DNA of 64,000 nt from Streptomyces dysideae (GTDB taxonomy: Bacteria > Actinomycetota > Actinomycetes > Streptomycetales > Streptomycetaceae). Under the pieces are notes generated by a model. That model saw only the letters and a program-made list of their open reading frames with translations, was not told the origin of the DNA and made no database searches. The position numbers and the translations under genes are program-made. Numbering within the stretch: the first letter of the stretch is position 1; the number at the start of each line of letters is the position of its first letter. This document shows positions 36,501-48,969 of this stretch, one piece after another. Where the stretch lies: the NCBI RefSeq assembly GCF_001514305.1, contig NZ_KQ949090.1, positions 150,012-214,011 of the forward strand, read 5' to 3'.

Positions 36501-38299
36501 GCGCCCGTGCCGCCGACGAGGACCGGCGCGCCGCCCAGCGCGCCGCCGACGACGCCCGCCGAACGGCCCGCGCGCTGCGTGCCGAGCGCTCCGAGATCGC
36601 GGGCGCCCCCGACGACGTACCAGAGGCCGACGCGGATGGCCCGAAGTCGTCCCTGCCCGCCCTCCGCGAGGCATACAGGGCCGCCTCCCAGGTGTACGAG
36701 AAGGTCGGCGTCGGCGCCGACCTGCGTGCCGAGCAAGCCCGCGCGGAGAGCGACGAGAGCGCCGCGCGCGCGGAGCTGGACCGGCTGAGCAACAAGGTCC
36801 GCACGCGTGCGGCGGGGCTGCTGGAGTCCCCCGATGGCTCCGACGGGCCGTCCCGGCAGTCCGCCGCCGCCCGTGCCGAGGAGCTGGTGCAGCTCCTGGA
36901 GACACGGATGTCGACCGCGAGCGAGCAGCTCGGCCGACTGCGCGGCGAGGCCGAGCGGCACGCGCCCGAGGACGGCGAGACGCACACCGAGCTGTCGGAG
37001 GAGCTGCAGCCGCGCGACGCCGAGCACGCGCAGGCACTTCTGCGCACGGCGACCACCGAACTCGCCTCCCGCACCGAGGCGCTGGCCCAGGCCCGGGAGG
37101 CGCACGCCGAGCTACTCGACGCGCACCGGGCCGCCGAGGACGCGGCCGGCGGCTTCGACGAGATCGCCGCGATGCTGCGGGACCTGCTGCGCGAGCACGC
37201 CTCCGAGGACGAGCACGAGGAGCCGGAGCCGTACCCCGGCAGCCTGGACGAGGCCCGCCAGTCCGCCGCCGAGGCCCGCCGGTCGCTGCGCGGCTGCGCC
37301 GCCGACCTGTCCGCCGCCGAGGGCGCCGTACGCGAGGCGAGCGACATCCTCGTACGGCACGCCAACTCCACGCGCTACGAGCAGGTCCGCACCCCGGCCC
37401 GGCAGCAGATCCGTGAGCTGCCCGCCTCCGCGCTGCCCGAGCACGCCCAGAAGTGGGCGGACGCGTTCGCGCCCCGACTCCGGGTCCTCACCGACGAGTT
37501 GGAGCAGCTGGAGCGGAACCGGGACTCGATCGTGGACCGGCTGCGGGGGCTCGTCGAGTCGGCGCTCGCCACCCTCAGGTCCGCCCAGCGGCTCTCCCGG
37601 CTGCCGGAAGGCCTGGGCGAGTGGTCCGGGCAGGAGTTCCTGCGGATCCGCTTCGAGGAGCCCGACCAGGCCACGCTCACCGAGCGGCTGGGCGAGGTCA
37701 TCGACGAGGCGACCCGGGCAGCCGTCAAGAAGAACTCCGACCTGCGGCGCGACGGCATGTCCCTGCTGCTGCGGGGCGTCGCCGCCGCGCTCCAGCCCAA
37801 GGGTGTCGCCGTCGAGATCCTCAAACCGGACGCCGTACTGCGCGCCGAGCGCGTGCCCGTCGGGCAGATGGGCGACGTCTTCTCGGGTGGCCAGCTGCTC
37901 ACGGCCGCCATCGCCCTGTACTGCACGATGGCCGCGCTGCGCTCCAACGACCGGGGCCGGGACAAGCACCGGCACGCCGGCACGCTGTTCCTCGACAACC
38001 CGATCGGGCGTGCCAACGCCACGTACCTGCTGGAGCTCCAGCGTGCCGTGTCGGACGCGCTGGGCGTCCAGCTCCTGTACACCACCGGCCTGTTCGACAC
38101 GACCGCGCTGGCGGAGTTCCCCCTGGTCATCCGGCTGCGTAACGACGCCGACCTCAGGGCGGGCCTGAAGTACATCAGCGTGGAGGAACACCTCCGGCCC
38201 GGATTGCCGCAGCAGGCCCCGGCCGGAGAAGGTGAAGCGGTGCACAGCGAGATCACGGCGACCCGGATGTTCAAGAGACCGGCACCGACGGCCGGCTGA
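33527..38299 (+). CDS. 1590-residue SMC-like ATPase (MukB/MksB/JetC-like)
   Basis: Split ATPase head with long coiled coils. Walker A is LFLENGGGKSVLLKL (Lys69-Ser70). The ABC signature FSGGQ is at residues 1452-1456, and Walker B TLFLDNP at 1486-1492 with Asn1491 where the catalytic Glu usually stands. Residues about 270-610 and 840-1380 are Ala/Glu/Arg-rich coiled coil. Between them lies a globular hinge-like region (about 690-835: ILGALGDGGLLPPGPDVLAT, LVDGVIITDPGTHVRAREAL). A disordered Gly/Ala/Arg-rich linker precedes it (about 620-685). This is the architecture of SMC/MukB-type DNA-organising ATPases. It is the third gene of a condensin-like operon; no nuclease gene follows. DNA loop extrusion or plasmid defence are family-based possibilities. 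Confidence 0.75.
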   Translation: MYELSRVRLYSIGPAGARYADTVLDLRGVGDVVPDPAPTQAEFFEEEPVGPPRRPAPAGVLFLENGGGKSVLLKLIFSVMLPGHRNTLGGASSGVLRKFLLADDCGHVALEWQHVLTGECVVVGKVSEWRGRQVSNDPRKFAEAWYSFRPGPGLSLDNLPVAESTAVRPSVEGQSGAQGRRRTMKGFRDAITEAGKAYPHLEVHWEEIHDRWIEHLGDLGLDPELFRYQREMNADEGEAAGLFAVKKDSDFTDLLLRAVTDTRDTDGLADLVSGFGNKLGRRAELIAERDFTAGSVDLLGRIVEAAEARSRARDIHTGAERRTRTLARRLSARGVRERVRAADLAQRVTAAAYAVTHAEAGRERSALIAAELAYRHASLALAAAEKSAAAQKRELADARTLHAAWQAAEVVLRHRAAADRVARVSAAIQEAERDAAPALAARAKAAVDLVRALHAAAESAETLANEEEERSAALQEVSDSAYRDSTSAATEAQRARSEIGHLKQRLTEVEQETAEAVRAGWLDDSAPDADPARAALAASDAEKTAVAAWDTAREASRRASEHAREAASAESRAELTAARAADAATAAERSYGAERRLAEALAAEERLAELLGLSGAVGGGRPGVPGPRRDGRTGSAAGAAPADRTDSGGRVRAADGTAAGSGSSRDAGADGRTRSGAVRPVTEGPLTPEELDRFADELRELLDDAVSSAERQLFELRTAAADDSRILGALGDGGLLPPGPDVLATVEFLGEQGIPALPGWRYLAQAVDPADHARVLAARPELVDGVIITDPGTHVRAREALSDAALLPRSAVAVGTAAALLAPTPAPDAGDGDVFLVPPNPAMHDEHAADEERQALRARATERDDEIRTLAARLGKDRELAARLASWRTGCPAGRMVELAEAAREARAFAEESEAELAEARTVRAEADEVAAEASQVRDERQEAAQKARRAADALAGLAFRLRERAGWQAKLRELADEATESEARAQTCLERARAADEDRRAAQRAADDARRTARALRAERSEIAGAPDDVPEADADGPKSSLPALREAYRAASQVYEKVGVGADLRAEQARAESDESAARAELDRLSNKVRTRAAGLLESPDGSDGPSRQSAAARAEELVQLLETRMSTASEQLGRLRGEAERHAPEDGETHTELSEELQPRDAEHAQALLRTATTELASRTEALAQAREAHAELLDAHRAAEDAAGGFDEIAAMLRDLLREHASEDEHEEPEPYPGSLDEARQSAAEARRSLRGCAADLSAAEGAVREASDILVRHANSTRYEQVRTPARQQIRELPASALPEHAQKWADAFAPRLRVLTDELEQLERNRDSIVDRLRGLVESALATLRSAQRLSRLPEGLGEWSGQEFLRIRFEEPDQATLTERLGEVIDEATRAAVKKNSDLRRDGMSLLLRGVAAALQPKGVAVEILKPDAVLRAERVPVGQMGDVFSGGQLLTAAIALYCTMAALRSNDRGRDKHRHAGTLFLDNPIGRANATYLLELQRAVSDALGVQLLYTTGLFDTTALAEFPLVIRLRNDADLRAGLKYISVEEHLRPGLPQQAPAGEGEAVHSEITATRMFKRPAPTAG

Positions 38300-38372
38300 T
38301 CAGGTGTCCGCCTTCAAGAGGTCCGCGCACTTCTCGCCGAACACTGCGGCCTGGAGGCGCCTCCACGCGTCC

Positions 38373-38981
38373 TCAGGGGTGTGACAACCGCCCGGCCCCG
38401 CCCCGTCGCCGTATCCGGTCCTGCGCCCGCTCGGCCTCCCGTGCCTGTCGTCGTGCCCTGCGCCGTTCGCGCCGCAGGGCACGCGCGGTGCTGCTCGGAA
38501 TCGAGACCACGCCATGGCGCTGGTTCCACACCTGGCGGGTCACCCACACGTCGAGTGCGCCCCAGGTGGCCACCACGGTGCTGGCCACGCTGCTGATCAC
38601 CATCGGGAACGCCAGCCACGACCCGGCCAGGGTGCACAGGAACGCCACCATCGCCTGGACCAGCGTGAAGGCGATGATCAGCACCGCCCGGACCGCCGCC
38701 GTACGCACGGGGTCCGGCATCCGGCGCCGCTGCGCGGGCTCCTCCACCCACAACGGCCGGTAGGGCGACCGTTTTTGGGCCGCATCGTGCCCGCCACGCC
38801 GGGCTCTGCTCTCGAACTCCGCTGTTCCGTCATCCGCGCCCGCCGGAATCTCGCGTCGGTCCGTCGCCTCGCGCCCGTCCGTCGGATTGTCGCGATCCGA
38901 TGCCTCAGAGCTCCGCCGTTCCGGCACGTGCGCCACCACACCGTCCCCGGGCGCCTCGCGCCGTCGCTCCGCCGTGCCCAT
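38373..38981 (-). CDS. Hypothetical membrane protein
   Basis: 202 residues from ATG 38981; a GTG immediately upstream (38984) has the better GGGGAG spacing. The N-terminal 85 residues are hydrophilic and disordered. Two membrane helices follow (AVRAVLIIAFTLVQAMVAFL and LAFPMVISSVASTVVATWGA), then a very basic Arg-rich tail (RRERRRARRQAREAERAQDR). The basic tail suggests binding to anionic lipid or nucleic acid. It is convergent with the SMC-like gene and divergent from cvnA. No recognised domain; not a JetD-type nuclease. Confidence 0.6.
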   Translation of the reverse strand: MGTAERRREAPGDGVVAHVPERRSSEASDRDNPTDGREATDRREIPAGADDGTAEFESRARRGGHDAAQKRSPYRPLWVEEPAQRRRMPDPVRTAAVRAVLIIAFTLVQAMVAFLCTLAGSWLAFPMVISSVASTVVATWGALDVWVTRQVWNQRHGVVSIPSSTARALRRERRRARRQAREAERAQDRIRRRGGAGRLSHP

Positions 38982-39404
38982 CACCGTGTCACTCCCCACC
39001 GCCAGCAGACCGCTCGCTCCCGTGTCCGAAGACCCGGCTCCCCAGTGGTTGCCCGGCTTGCGCTGTTTTACGCCGCCCGGGGACGGGATGCGGCTCCTGT
39101 GGCCGATTCCGCCTCCATTTCCCGTAGACAAAGACGAACGACGCGTCACGAAGATTCCCAAGGAAGAGAAAAATCCGGCCAACTGACCGAGTGGGCCGAC
39201 CGGATCGCTTCGGCAGGCCGTCGCGACATTCCGGTAGGCAATCTCCCCCAATGACCTGACAACTCCCCATGTCTCTTCGTGGGTACGGAAGTTCAGGTTC
39301 CGGATAGCTCTTCGAGTTACCACTGGGTCGGTAGTAGGCTCGCGCCGATTGTTGACGTACATGTGTGCCCCCCCGGTCGGTGGGGGTCCAAACTGGGGGA
39401 GGCC
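38982..39404. other. Upstream region of the conservon
   Basis: 423 bp between a minus-strand membrane protein gene and cvnA. No gene is supported. It should contain the cvnA promoter; TTGACG at about 39352 is a candidate -35 element, with no clear -10. Confidence 0.4.
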
Positions 39405-42254
39405 ATGCGCTTTCGCGGGAAGTCGATCCGCCGGAAGATGGTGGCGCTGCTTCTCGTGCCGCTGGTGTCCCTGACCGCCATCTGGGGCTTTGCCACGGTA
39501 CTCACGGGGCGAGGTGTGGCCCAGCTGTTCACGGTGTCGTCCCTCGTGGAGAAGATCGGCTACACCACCGAGGACGCCGTGCGCGTCCTGCAACAGGAAC
39601 GCCGCCAGGCCCTGGTCTACCTCGCCGACCCACGGGCGTCTGACGCACAGTCGGCGCTGCGCGCCACCAGGACCGCCACCGACGCCGCCGTCGCCGAGAT
39701 CCGCAAGAACGCCAAGAACCCCGATGTCCGCGACGGCATGGACGCGGCGGACGACGAGCACCTCACCGCCGTCCTGGACGCCTTCGACGGCATCAACTCC
39801 CTGCGCCGCAGCGTCGAGGACGGCACGGCGACCCGTGCCGAGGCCCTCGACCAGTACAACCGGCTCGTCGACCCCTGCTACACCCTGCTGGCATCCATCG
39901 ACGGACTCGACAGTGTGGCGATGGACAAGCAGGCCCGCGCCCTCCTCAACGTCACCCGCGCCCGCGAACTGCTCTCCCGCGAGGACGCGTTGCTCGGTTC
40001 CGCCCTCGTGGTCGGGAAGCTCTCCCGGGAGGAGATCCGGAAGGCTGCCGACCTCGTCGCCCAGCGCTCCCTGATGTACGACATCAGCCTGGCGGACCTG
40101 CCGGCGTCGGAACGCGAACGCTACGACCGCTTCTGGAAGAGCGCCACGACCGCTCCGCTGCGGGCGGCCGAACAGTCTGTCGTCTCCTCCGGTCCCGGCA
40201 CGCCCCGCTCGGTCACCGCCAAGAGCTGGGACACCTCCGTCGGGAACGTCCTCAACGAGCTCAGCAAACTGAACGACGAGGCGGGCGTGCGCTATCAGGA
40301 GCGGGTCAGCCCGGTCGCGATGGGTGTCATCGTCAAGGCGGCGATCGCGGGCGTTCTCGGACTGCTCGCTCTGCTGCTCTCGCTCTTCCTGTCCGTGCGG
40401 ATCGGCCGCAGTCTCATTCGCGACCTGCGGCAGCTGCGCCTGGACGCCCACGAGGCGTCCGGCGTCCGCCTGCCCAGCGTGATGCGCCGTCTCTCCGCGG
40501 GCGAACAGGTCGACGTGGAGACCGAGGTCCCGCGCCTGGAGTACGACAAGAACGAGATGGGCGAGGTCGGCCAGGCCCTCAACACCCTGCAGCGGGCGGC
40601 CGTCGAGGCCGCCGTGAAGCAGGCCGAGCTCCGCTCCGGCGTCTCCGAGGTCTTCGTCAACCTCGCCCGCCGCAGCCAGGTCCTCCTCCACAAGCAGCTC
40701 ACCCTCCTCGACACCATGGAACGCCGGACCGAGGACACCGACGAACTCGCCGACCTGTTCCGGCTCGACCACCTGACCACCCGTATGCGCCGGCATGCCG
40801 AGGGTCTGGTGATCCTCTCCGGCGCCGCCCCCTCCCGGCAGTGGCGCAAGCCCGTCCAGCTCATGGACGTCGTACGTGCCGCTGTCGCCGAGGTCGAGGA
40901 CTACGAGCGCATCGAGGTCCGCCGGCTGCCCCGCGTCGCCGTCACCGGCCCGGCCGTCGCGGACCTCACCCACCTGGTCGCCGAACTCCTGGAGAACGCC
41001 ACGGTGTTCTCCCCGCCGCACACCGCCGTCCAGGTCCTCGGCGAACGCGTTGCCAACGGCTTCACCCTGGAGATCCACGACCGCGGCCTCGGCATGGCGG
41101 CCGATGCCCTGCTGGACGCCAACCTCCGGCTCGCCGAGACTCCCGAGTTCGAACTGTCCGACACCGACCGGCTCGGCCTGTTCGTGGTCAGCCGGCTCGC
41201 GCAGCGGCAGAACGTCCGGGTCTCGCTGCAGCCCTCGCCCTACGGCGGCACCACGGCCGTCGTCTTCATCCCCGACGCACTGCTCACGGACGATGTGCCG
41301 GATACCAACGGCATCGGCTTCCGTCTCGACCGGCCCAGGCCCTCGAAGGAGGGCGAGCTCGAGGAGTCCCGCCGCGCCGCGCTCAACCAGGCGCCGGTAC
41401 GCCTGCCGGGCCTGCCGGCCTCGCTGCTGGACGGCCCGGTCGAACTGGAGGCCCCCGTCGACCTTGACGCCCTCGGCGACTTCCCGGACGCGCTCGACGG
41501 CGAGGACGGCGAACGGGGTGGACTGTTCCGCCCGCGCCACACTCTCGCCCGTGCCGAGGACGAGCCGTCGAGGCACCTGGGCGAGCCGCACCACCAGCTC
41601 TCCGACCTCCACGGTGTTCCGCACGGTGTTCCGGAGCAGGCCGACACGGACGAGTCCCTGAGCGGACCGGTCCCACTGCCCGGCCGCCGGACCCCCAAGC
41701 TGGTCAGTTCGCACGGCCGCCCGGTCACCGAACAGCGGTCCCGGCGCGCAGAGCCGGACGAGGAGCCGTCGATGGGCCACAACCGCCCGGAGCCGGACGC
41801 TCCGGCGCCCCTGCCGAGCCGTCGTCGTGCGGTGCCCCCGCGCCAGGAGACCGGCGGGGCCGACCCCGCCGGAACCCCGCCGGCCCCGTGGCACGACCGC
41901 GGCGAGATCCCGGAGACCCCCGCTCTCCCGAGGCGCACCCGGCAGGCCGCGATCGCGTCGAGCAGCACCGACGACCCGGCCAGGAGCCCGGCCCCCGCGC
42001 CGCGGGACACCGGCTCCGGCCTGGGAGCGCTGCCCCGGCGCGTCCGCCAGGCCAACCTGGCTCCGCAGCTCAGACAGGGACCCGCACCGCGCAAGACCAC
42101 GGCGGAGCCAGCAGAGCGGGACGCCGACGAGGTACGCAGCCGGATGGCCTCGCTCCAGAGCGGCTGGAGGCGCGGCCGCGAGGAGAACGCCGCGGGCGAC
42201 GACGCCCACAGCGGCTCAGCACCACAACGAACGACAAAGGGGGACGGTCGATGA
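39405..42254 (+). CDS. cvnA: Conservon sensor kinase-like protein CvnA
   Basis: 949 residues from ATG 39405, behind GGGGGAGG. A membrane helix at about 12-35 (MVALLLVPLVSLTAIWGFAT) is followed by an extracellular nitrate/sensor-type helical domain (about 40-300). A second membrane helix (VIVKAAIAGVLGLLALLLSL) and a HAMP-like linker follow. The HATPase domain shows HLVAELLENATVFSPPHTAV (N box), DRGLGMAADALL (G1) and RLGLFVVSRLA (G2). The last 300 residues are Pro/Arg-rich and disordered. This is the usual conservon CvnA, which senses a signal at the membrane and acts with CvnB-D like a G-protein-coupled receptor system. Its stop overlaps cvnB. Confidence 0.92.
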   Translation: MRFRGKSIRRKMVALLLVPLVSLTAIWGFATVLTGRGVAQLFTVSSLVEKIGYTTEDAVRVLQQERRQALVYLADPRASDAQSALRATRTATDAAVAEIRKNAKNPDVRDGMDAADDEHLTAVLDAFDGINSLRRSVEDGTATRAEALDQYNRLVDPCYTLLASIDGLDSVAMDKQARALLNVTRARELLSREDALLGSALVVGKLSREEIRKAADLVAQRSLMYDISLADLPASERERYDRFWKSATTAPLRAAEQSVVSSGPGTPRSVTAKSWDTSVGNVLNELSKLNDEAGVRYQERVSPVAMGVIVKAAIAGVLGLLALLLSLFLSVRIGRSLIRDLRQLRLDAHEASGVRLPSVMRRLSAGEQVDVETEVPRLEYDKNEMGEVGQALNTLQRAAVEAAVKQAELRSGVSEVFVNLARRSQVLLHKQLTLLDTMERRTEDTDELADLFRLDHLTTRMRRHAEGLVILSGAAPSRQWRKPVQLMDVVRAAVAEVEDYERIEVRRLPRVAVTGPAVADLTHLVAELLENATVFSPPHTAVQVLGERVANGFTLEIHDRGLGMAADALLDANLRLAETPEFELSDTDRLGLFVVSRLAQRQNVRVSLQPSPYGGTTAVVFIPDALLTDDVPDTNGIGFRLDRPRPSKEGELEESRRAALNQAPVRLPGLPASLLDGPVELEAPVDLDALGDFPDALDGEDGERGGLFRPRHTLARAEDEPSRHLGEPHHQLSDLHGVPHGVPEQADTDESLSGPVPLPGRRTPKLVSSHGRPVTEQRSRRAEPDEEPSMGHNRPEPDAPAPLPSRRRAVPPRQETGGADPAGTPPAPWHDRGEIPETPALPRRTRQAAIASSSTDDPARSPAPAPRDTGSGLGALPRRVRQANLAPQLRQGPAPRKTTAEPAERDADEVRSRMASLQSGWRRGREENAAGDDAHSGSAPQRTTKGDGR

Positions 42255-42685
42255 CCGCACCGAAGGCGACCGGCCACACCACGACCAAGTTCAGCGAGCT
42301 CAACTGGCTCCTGGACGACCTGGTGGATCGCGTCGCGAGCATTCGCAAGGCCCTTGTACTCTCCGGTGACGGCCTGCCGACGGGGGTGTCCAAGGAACTC
42401 ACCCGGGAGGACAGCGAGCATCTGGCCGCCGTGGCGTCCGGCTTCCACAGCCTGGCCAAGGGCGTGGGCCGCCACTTCGAGGCGGGCAACGTCCGACAGA
42501 CCGTCGTCGAACTCGACGAGGCCTTCCTGTTCGTCACGTCCGCCGGTGACGGCAGCTGCCTCGCCGTGCTCTCGGACGCCGACTCCGACGTCGGCCAGGT
42601 CGCCTACGAGATGACGCTCCTCGTCAAGCGGGTCGGCGTGCATCTGGGCACCGCCCCGCGCACCGATCTGTCCTCGGGCGGGTAG
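42251..42685 (+). CDS. cvnB: Roadblock/LC7 protein CvnB
   Basis: 144 residues; ATGA overlap with cvnA. The roadblock/LC7 fold is visible as FSELNWLLDDLVDRVASIRK, ALVLSGDGLPTGVSKEL and FLFVTSAGDGSCLAVLSDAD. In conservons CvnB interacts with the GTPase CvnD and the kinase. Cytosolic. Confidence 0.93.
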   Translation: MTAPKATGHTTTKFSELNWLLDDLVDRVASIRKALVLSGDGLPTGVSKELTREDSEHLAAVASGFHSLAKGVGRHFEAGNVRQTVVELDEAFLFVTSAGDGSCLAVLSDADSDVGQVAYEMTLLVKRVGVHLGTAPRTDLSSGG

Positions 42686-42694
42686 TGGGATGGC

Positions 42695-43090
42695 ATGAGC
42701 GCTGACGGTCAGGTAAGAAGCCACTGGTTCGACGACGAGGCCGGCCCGGTCGTCCGTCCGTACGCCATGACGCGCGGCCGCACCTCCAGTCCGGGCCAGC
42801 ACCGCCTCGACCTGATCGCGGTGGTCGTCACGGAGCCCCACGCGGACGACCCGGAAGCGGACTCGACGCTGTCCCCGGAACACGTGGACATCGTCGAGCT
42901 GTGCCGTGACACCCCGCAGTCGGTCGCCGAACTCGCCGCCGAAATCGACCTGCCCATCGGAGTCGTACGCGTCCTCGTCGGAGATCTCGTGGACCGTGAT
43001 TTCGTCCATGTGAACCGGCCCGTACCGCCTGCAGAACTGCCGGACGAGAGTATTCTGCGCGACGTGATCAACGGCCTCCGGGCGCTGTGA
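42695..43090 (+). CDS. cvnC: DUF742 protein CvnC
   Basis: 131 residues; 9 bp after cvnB. DUF742 markers are VVRPYAMTRGRTSS, LDLIAVVV, the helix SPEHVDIVELCRDTPQSVAE and the winged-helix-like LPIGVVRVLVGDLVDRDFV. Usual third conservon component, preceding cvnD. Here a large hydantoinase-type gene lies between cvnC and cvnD. Confidence 0.92.
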   Translation: MSADGQVRSHWFDDEAGPVVRPYAMTRGRTSSPGQHRLDLIAVVVTEPHADDPEADSTLSPEHVDIVELCRDTPQSVAELAAEIDLPIGVVRVLVGDLVDRDFVHVNRPVPPAELPDESILRDVINGLRAL

Positions 43091-43114
43091 GCAGCGCGGA
43101 AGCGGGGTAGCGAC

Positions 43115-46721
<3,607 letters not shown>

Positions 46722-46741
<20 letters not shown>

Positions 46742-47327
46742 GCGCGGGAAGCCTCCGGTCGAGCCCGTCACGCTCAAGATCCTGGTGGCCGGCGGCTTCG
46801 GCGTGGGCAAGACCACCCTCGTCGGCGCGGTCAGCGAGATCAGGCCGCTGCGCACCGAGGAACTGCTCACCGAGGCCGGGCGCCCGGTCGACGACACGAG
46901 CGGCGTCGAGGGCAAGCACACCACCACGGTGGCCATGGACTTCGGGCGCATCACCCTGCGCGAGGACCTGGTGCTGTACCTCTTCGGCACGCCGGGCCAG
47001 GAGCGGTTCTGGTTCATGTGGGACGAGCTGTCCGAGGGCGCGCTCGGCGCGGTCGTCCTCGCCGACACGCGCCGCCTGGAGGACTGCTTCGCCGCCGTCG
47101 ACTACTTCGAGCGGCGCTCCATACCCTTCGTCATCGGCGTCAACTGCTTCGAGGGCGCGGCCCGTTACCCCGTAGAAGACATCCGTCAGGCCCTCGACCT
47201 CGACGAGGGCGTGCCGCTGCTGCTGACCGACGCCCGCGACCGGGAGTCGGTCAAGGAGGTCCTCATCGGCGTGGTCCAGCACGCCATGGCATACGCGGCG
47301 GAGCGCCGCCAGACCGTCGCCACCTGA
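46722..47327 (+). CDS. cvnD: Conservon GTPase CvnD
   Basis: 201 residues; ATG lies 20 bp inside the end of the hydantoinase-type gene, behind GGAGAAGAG. P-loop VAGGFGVGKTTLVGAV, switch II LYLFGTPGQERFWFMWDEL and GVNCFEG are the Ras-like motifs of bacterial conservon GTPases. The usual guanine-specificity NKxD is altered, as is normal here. A strong hairpin follows. Confidence 0.93.
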
Positions 47328-47345
47328 AGCTCACAGCACGAGCAC

Positions 47346-47377
47346 GGCCCGTACCCCCGCCGACCGGGGTACGGGCC
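47346..47377. terminator. Terminator between cvnD and glpK
   Basis: GGCCCGTACCCC and GGGGTACGGGCC form a perfect 12-bp stem with an 8-nt loop between convergent genes. Confidence 0.8.
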
Positions 47378-47435
47378 GCGGCAGAGGGGCACGCGCGCGT
47401 GGCTCACCGCAGTCGCACGCACGCGTGCACGGTGC

Positions 47436-48947
47436 TCAGTCCGCGCCGTCCTCGTGCCAGCCGAAGCTCTTCTCCACCGCCTTGCGCCAGTTGTGGTACT
47501 CGCGGTCACGTACCGACGCCGCCATGGTCGGAGTCCACTCGACGTCCTTCTGCCAGTGCGCCTTGAGCTGGTCCAGGTCGTTCCACACGCCGGTGGCGAG
47601 CCCGGCCGCGTATGCGGCGCCCAGACAGGTCGTCTCCGAGACCTTCGGCCGGATCACCGGCACATCCAGCACGTCCGCCTGGTGCTGCATCAGCAGGTTG
47701 TTCTTCGTCATGCCGCCGTCGACCTTCAGGGTCGTGATGTGCACCCCGGAGTCCTGGTACATGGCGTCCACGACCTCGCGCGTCTGCCAGCTCGTCGCCT
47801 CCAGCACCGCGCGCGCCAAGTGCGCCTTGGTGACGTACCGCGTCAGACCGGTGACGACACCGCGCGCGTCCGAGCGCCAGTACGGGGCGAACAGACCGGA
47901 GAACGCGGGCACGATGTACGCGCCACCGTTGTCCTCGGCACTCGCAGCCAGGGACTCGATCTCGTCGGCGGTGCGGATGATGCCGAGCTGGTCGCGGAAC
48001 CACTGGACCAGCGCGCCCGTTATGGCTATTGACCCTTCCAGGCAGTAGACGGGTGCCTCACTGCCGATCTTGTAGCCCATCGTCGTCAGCAGCCCGTTCT
48101 TCGACGGCACCGGCCGGTTGCCGGTGTTGAGCAGCAGGAAGCTGCCCGTGCCGTACGTGTTCTTCGCCGTGCCCACGTCATAGCAGGCCTGCCCGAACAC
48201 GGCCGCCTGCTGGTCGCCCAGTGCGGACGCCACGGGCACGCCGGCGAGCTGGCCCACCGCGGTGCCGTACACCTCGGCCGAGGACCTGATCTCGGGGAGT
48301 ACGACCTCGGGCACGTTCATCGCGGAGAGGATCGAGGAGTCCCACTGAAGGGTCTCCAGGTTCATCAGCATGGTGCGTCCGGCGTTCGTCACGTCGGTGA
48401 CGTGGTGTCCGCCGTCCGTGCCGCCGGTGAGGTTCCAGATCAGCCAGGAGTCGATGGTGCCGAAGGCGATCTCACCGCGCTCGGCGCGGGCCCTGAGCCC
48501 GGGCACGTTGTCGAGCAGCCAGGCCGCCTTGGGCCCGGAGAAGTAGCTGGCCAGCGGCAGTCCGGTCTGCTCGCGGAAACGGTCCTGCCCGTCCGAGCCG
48601 CCGAGTTGGTTGCACAGCGCCGAGGTACGGGTGTCCTGCCACACGATCGCGTTGTGCACCGGTTTGCCGGTCGCTCGGTCCCAAAGGACCGTAGTCTCAC
48701 GCTGGTTGGTGATGCCGAGCGCGCTGAGCTGGTCGGCGCGCAGCCCGGCCTTGGCGATCGCCCCGGCGACCACTGCCTGCACCTTGGACCAGATCTCGGT
48801 GGCGTCGTGCTCCACCCAGCCGGGCTTGGGGAAGATCTGGCGGTGCTCACGCTGGTCGACGGCGACGATCGCGCCGTCCTGGTTGAAGATGATGCAGCGG
48901 CTGGAGGTGGTGCCCTGGTCGATAGCGGCGACGAACTTGTCCGTCAT
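47436..48947 (-). CDS. glpK: Glycerol kinase
   Basis: 503 residues; ATG 48947 with GAAGGGGA upstream. FGGY-kinase motifs are complete: AIDQGTTSSRCIIFNQDGAI, AVVAGAIAKAGLRADQLSAL, GSFLLLNTG, LKVDGGMTKNNLLMQ and CLGAAYAAGLATGVW. It phosphorylates glycerol to sn-glycerol-3-phosphate with ATP. It is directly downstream of glpF (22 bp). There is no glpD or GylR gene beside it, so this may be a secondary glycerol locus. Confidence 0.95.
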   Translation of the reverse strand: MTDKFVAAIDQGTTSSRCIIFNQDGAIVAVDQREHRQIFPKPGWVEHDATEIWSKVQAVVAGAIAKAGLRADQLSALGITNQRETTVLWDRATGKPVHNAIVWQDTRTSALCNQLGGSDGQDRFREQTGLPLASYFSGPKAAWLLDNVPGLRARAERGEIAFGTIDSWLIWNLTGGTDGGHHVTDVTNAGRTMLMNLETLQWDSSILSAMNVPEVVLPEIRSSAEVYGTAVGQLAGVPVASALGDQQAAVFGQACYDVGTAKNTYGTGSFLLLNTGNRPVPSKNGLLTTMGYKIGSEAPVYCLEGSIAITGALVQWFRDQLGIIRTADEIESLAASAEDNGGAYIVPAFSGLFAPYWRSDARGVVTGLTRYVTKAHLARAVLEATSWQTREVVDAMYQDSGVHITTLKVDGGMTKNNLLMQHQADVLDVPVIRPKVSETTCLGAAYAAGLATGVWNDLDQLKAHWQKDVEWTPTMAASVRDREYHNWRKAVEKSFGWHEDGAD

Positions 48948-48969
48948 GACGTCCCCTTCGTCGGTTCCT

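Noticed and set aside
34454..37105. 883-codon minus-strand frame inside the SMC-like gene
   Set aside because: Antisense to coiled-coil Ala/Glu/Arg codons, which produce Leu/Gly/Arg-rich nonsense on the other strand.
38300..38515. Small minus-strand frame after the SMC-like gene, considered as a fourth (JetD-like) component
   Set aside because: It overlaps the membrane protein gene in another frame, has no ribosome site and lacks nuclease motifs.
38373..42209. Very long minus-strand reading frame antisense to cvnA
   Set aside because: It mirrors the GC bias of cvnA, which has clear domains. Only the segment 38373-38981 is treated as a gene.
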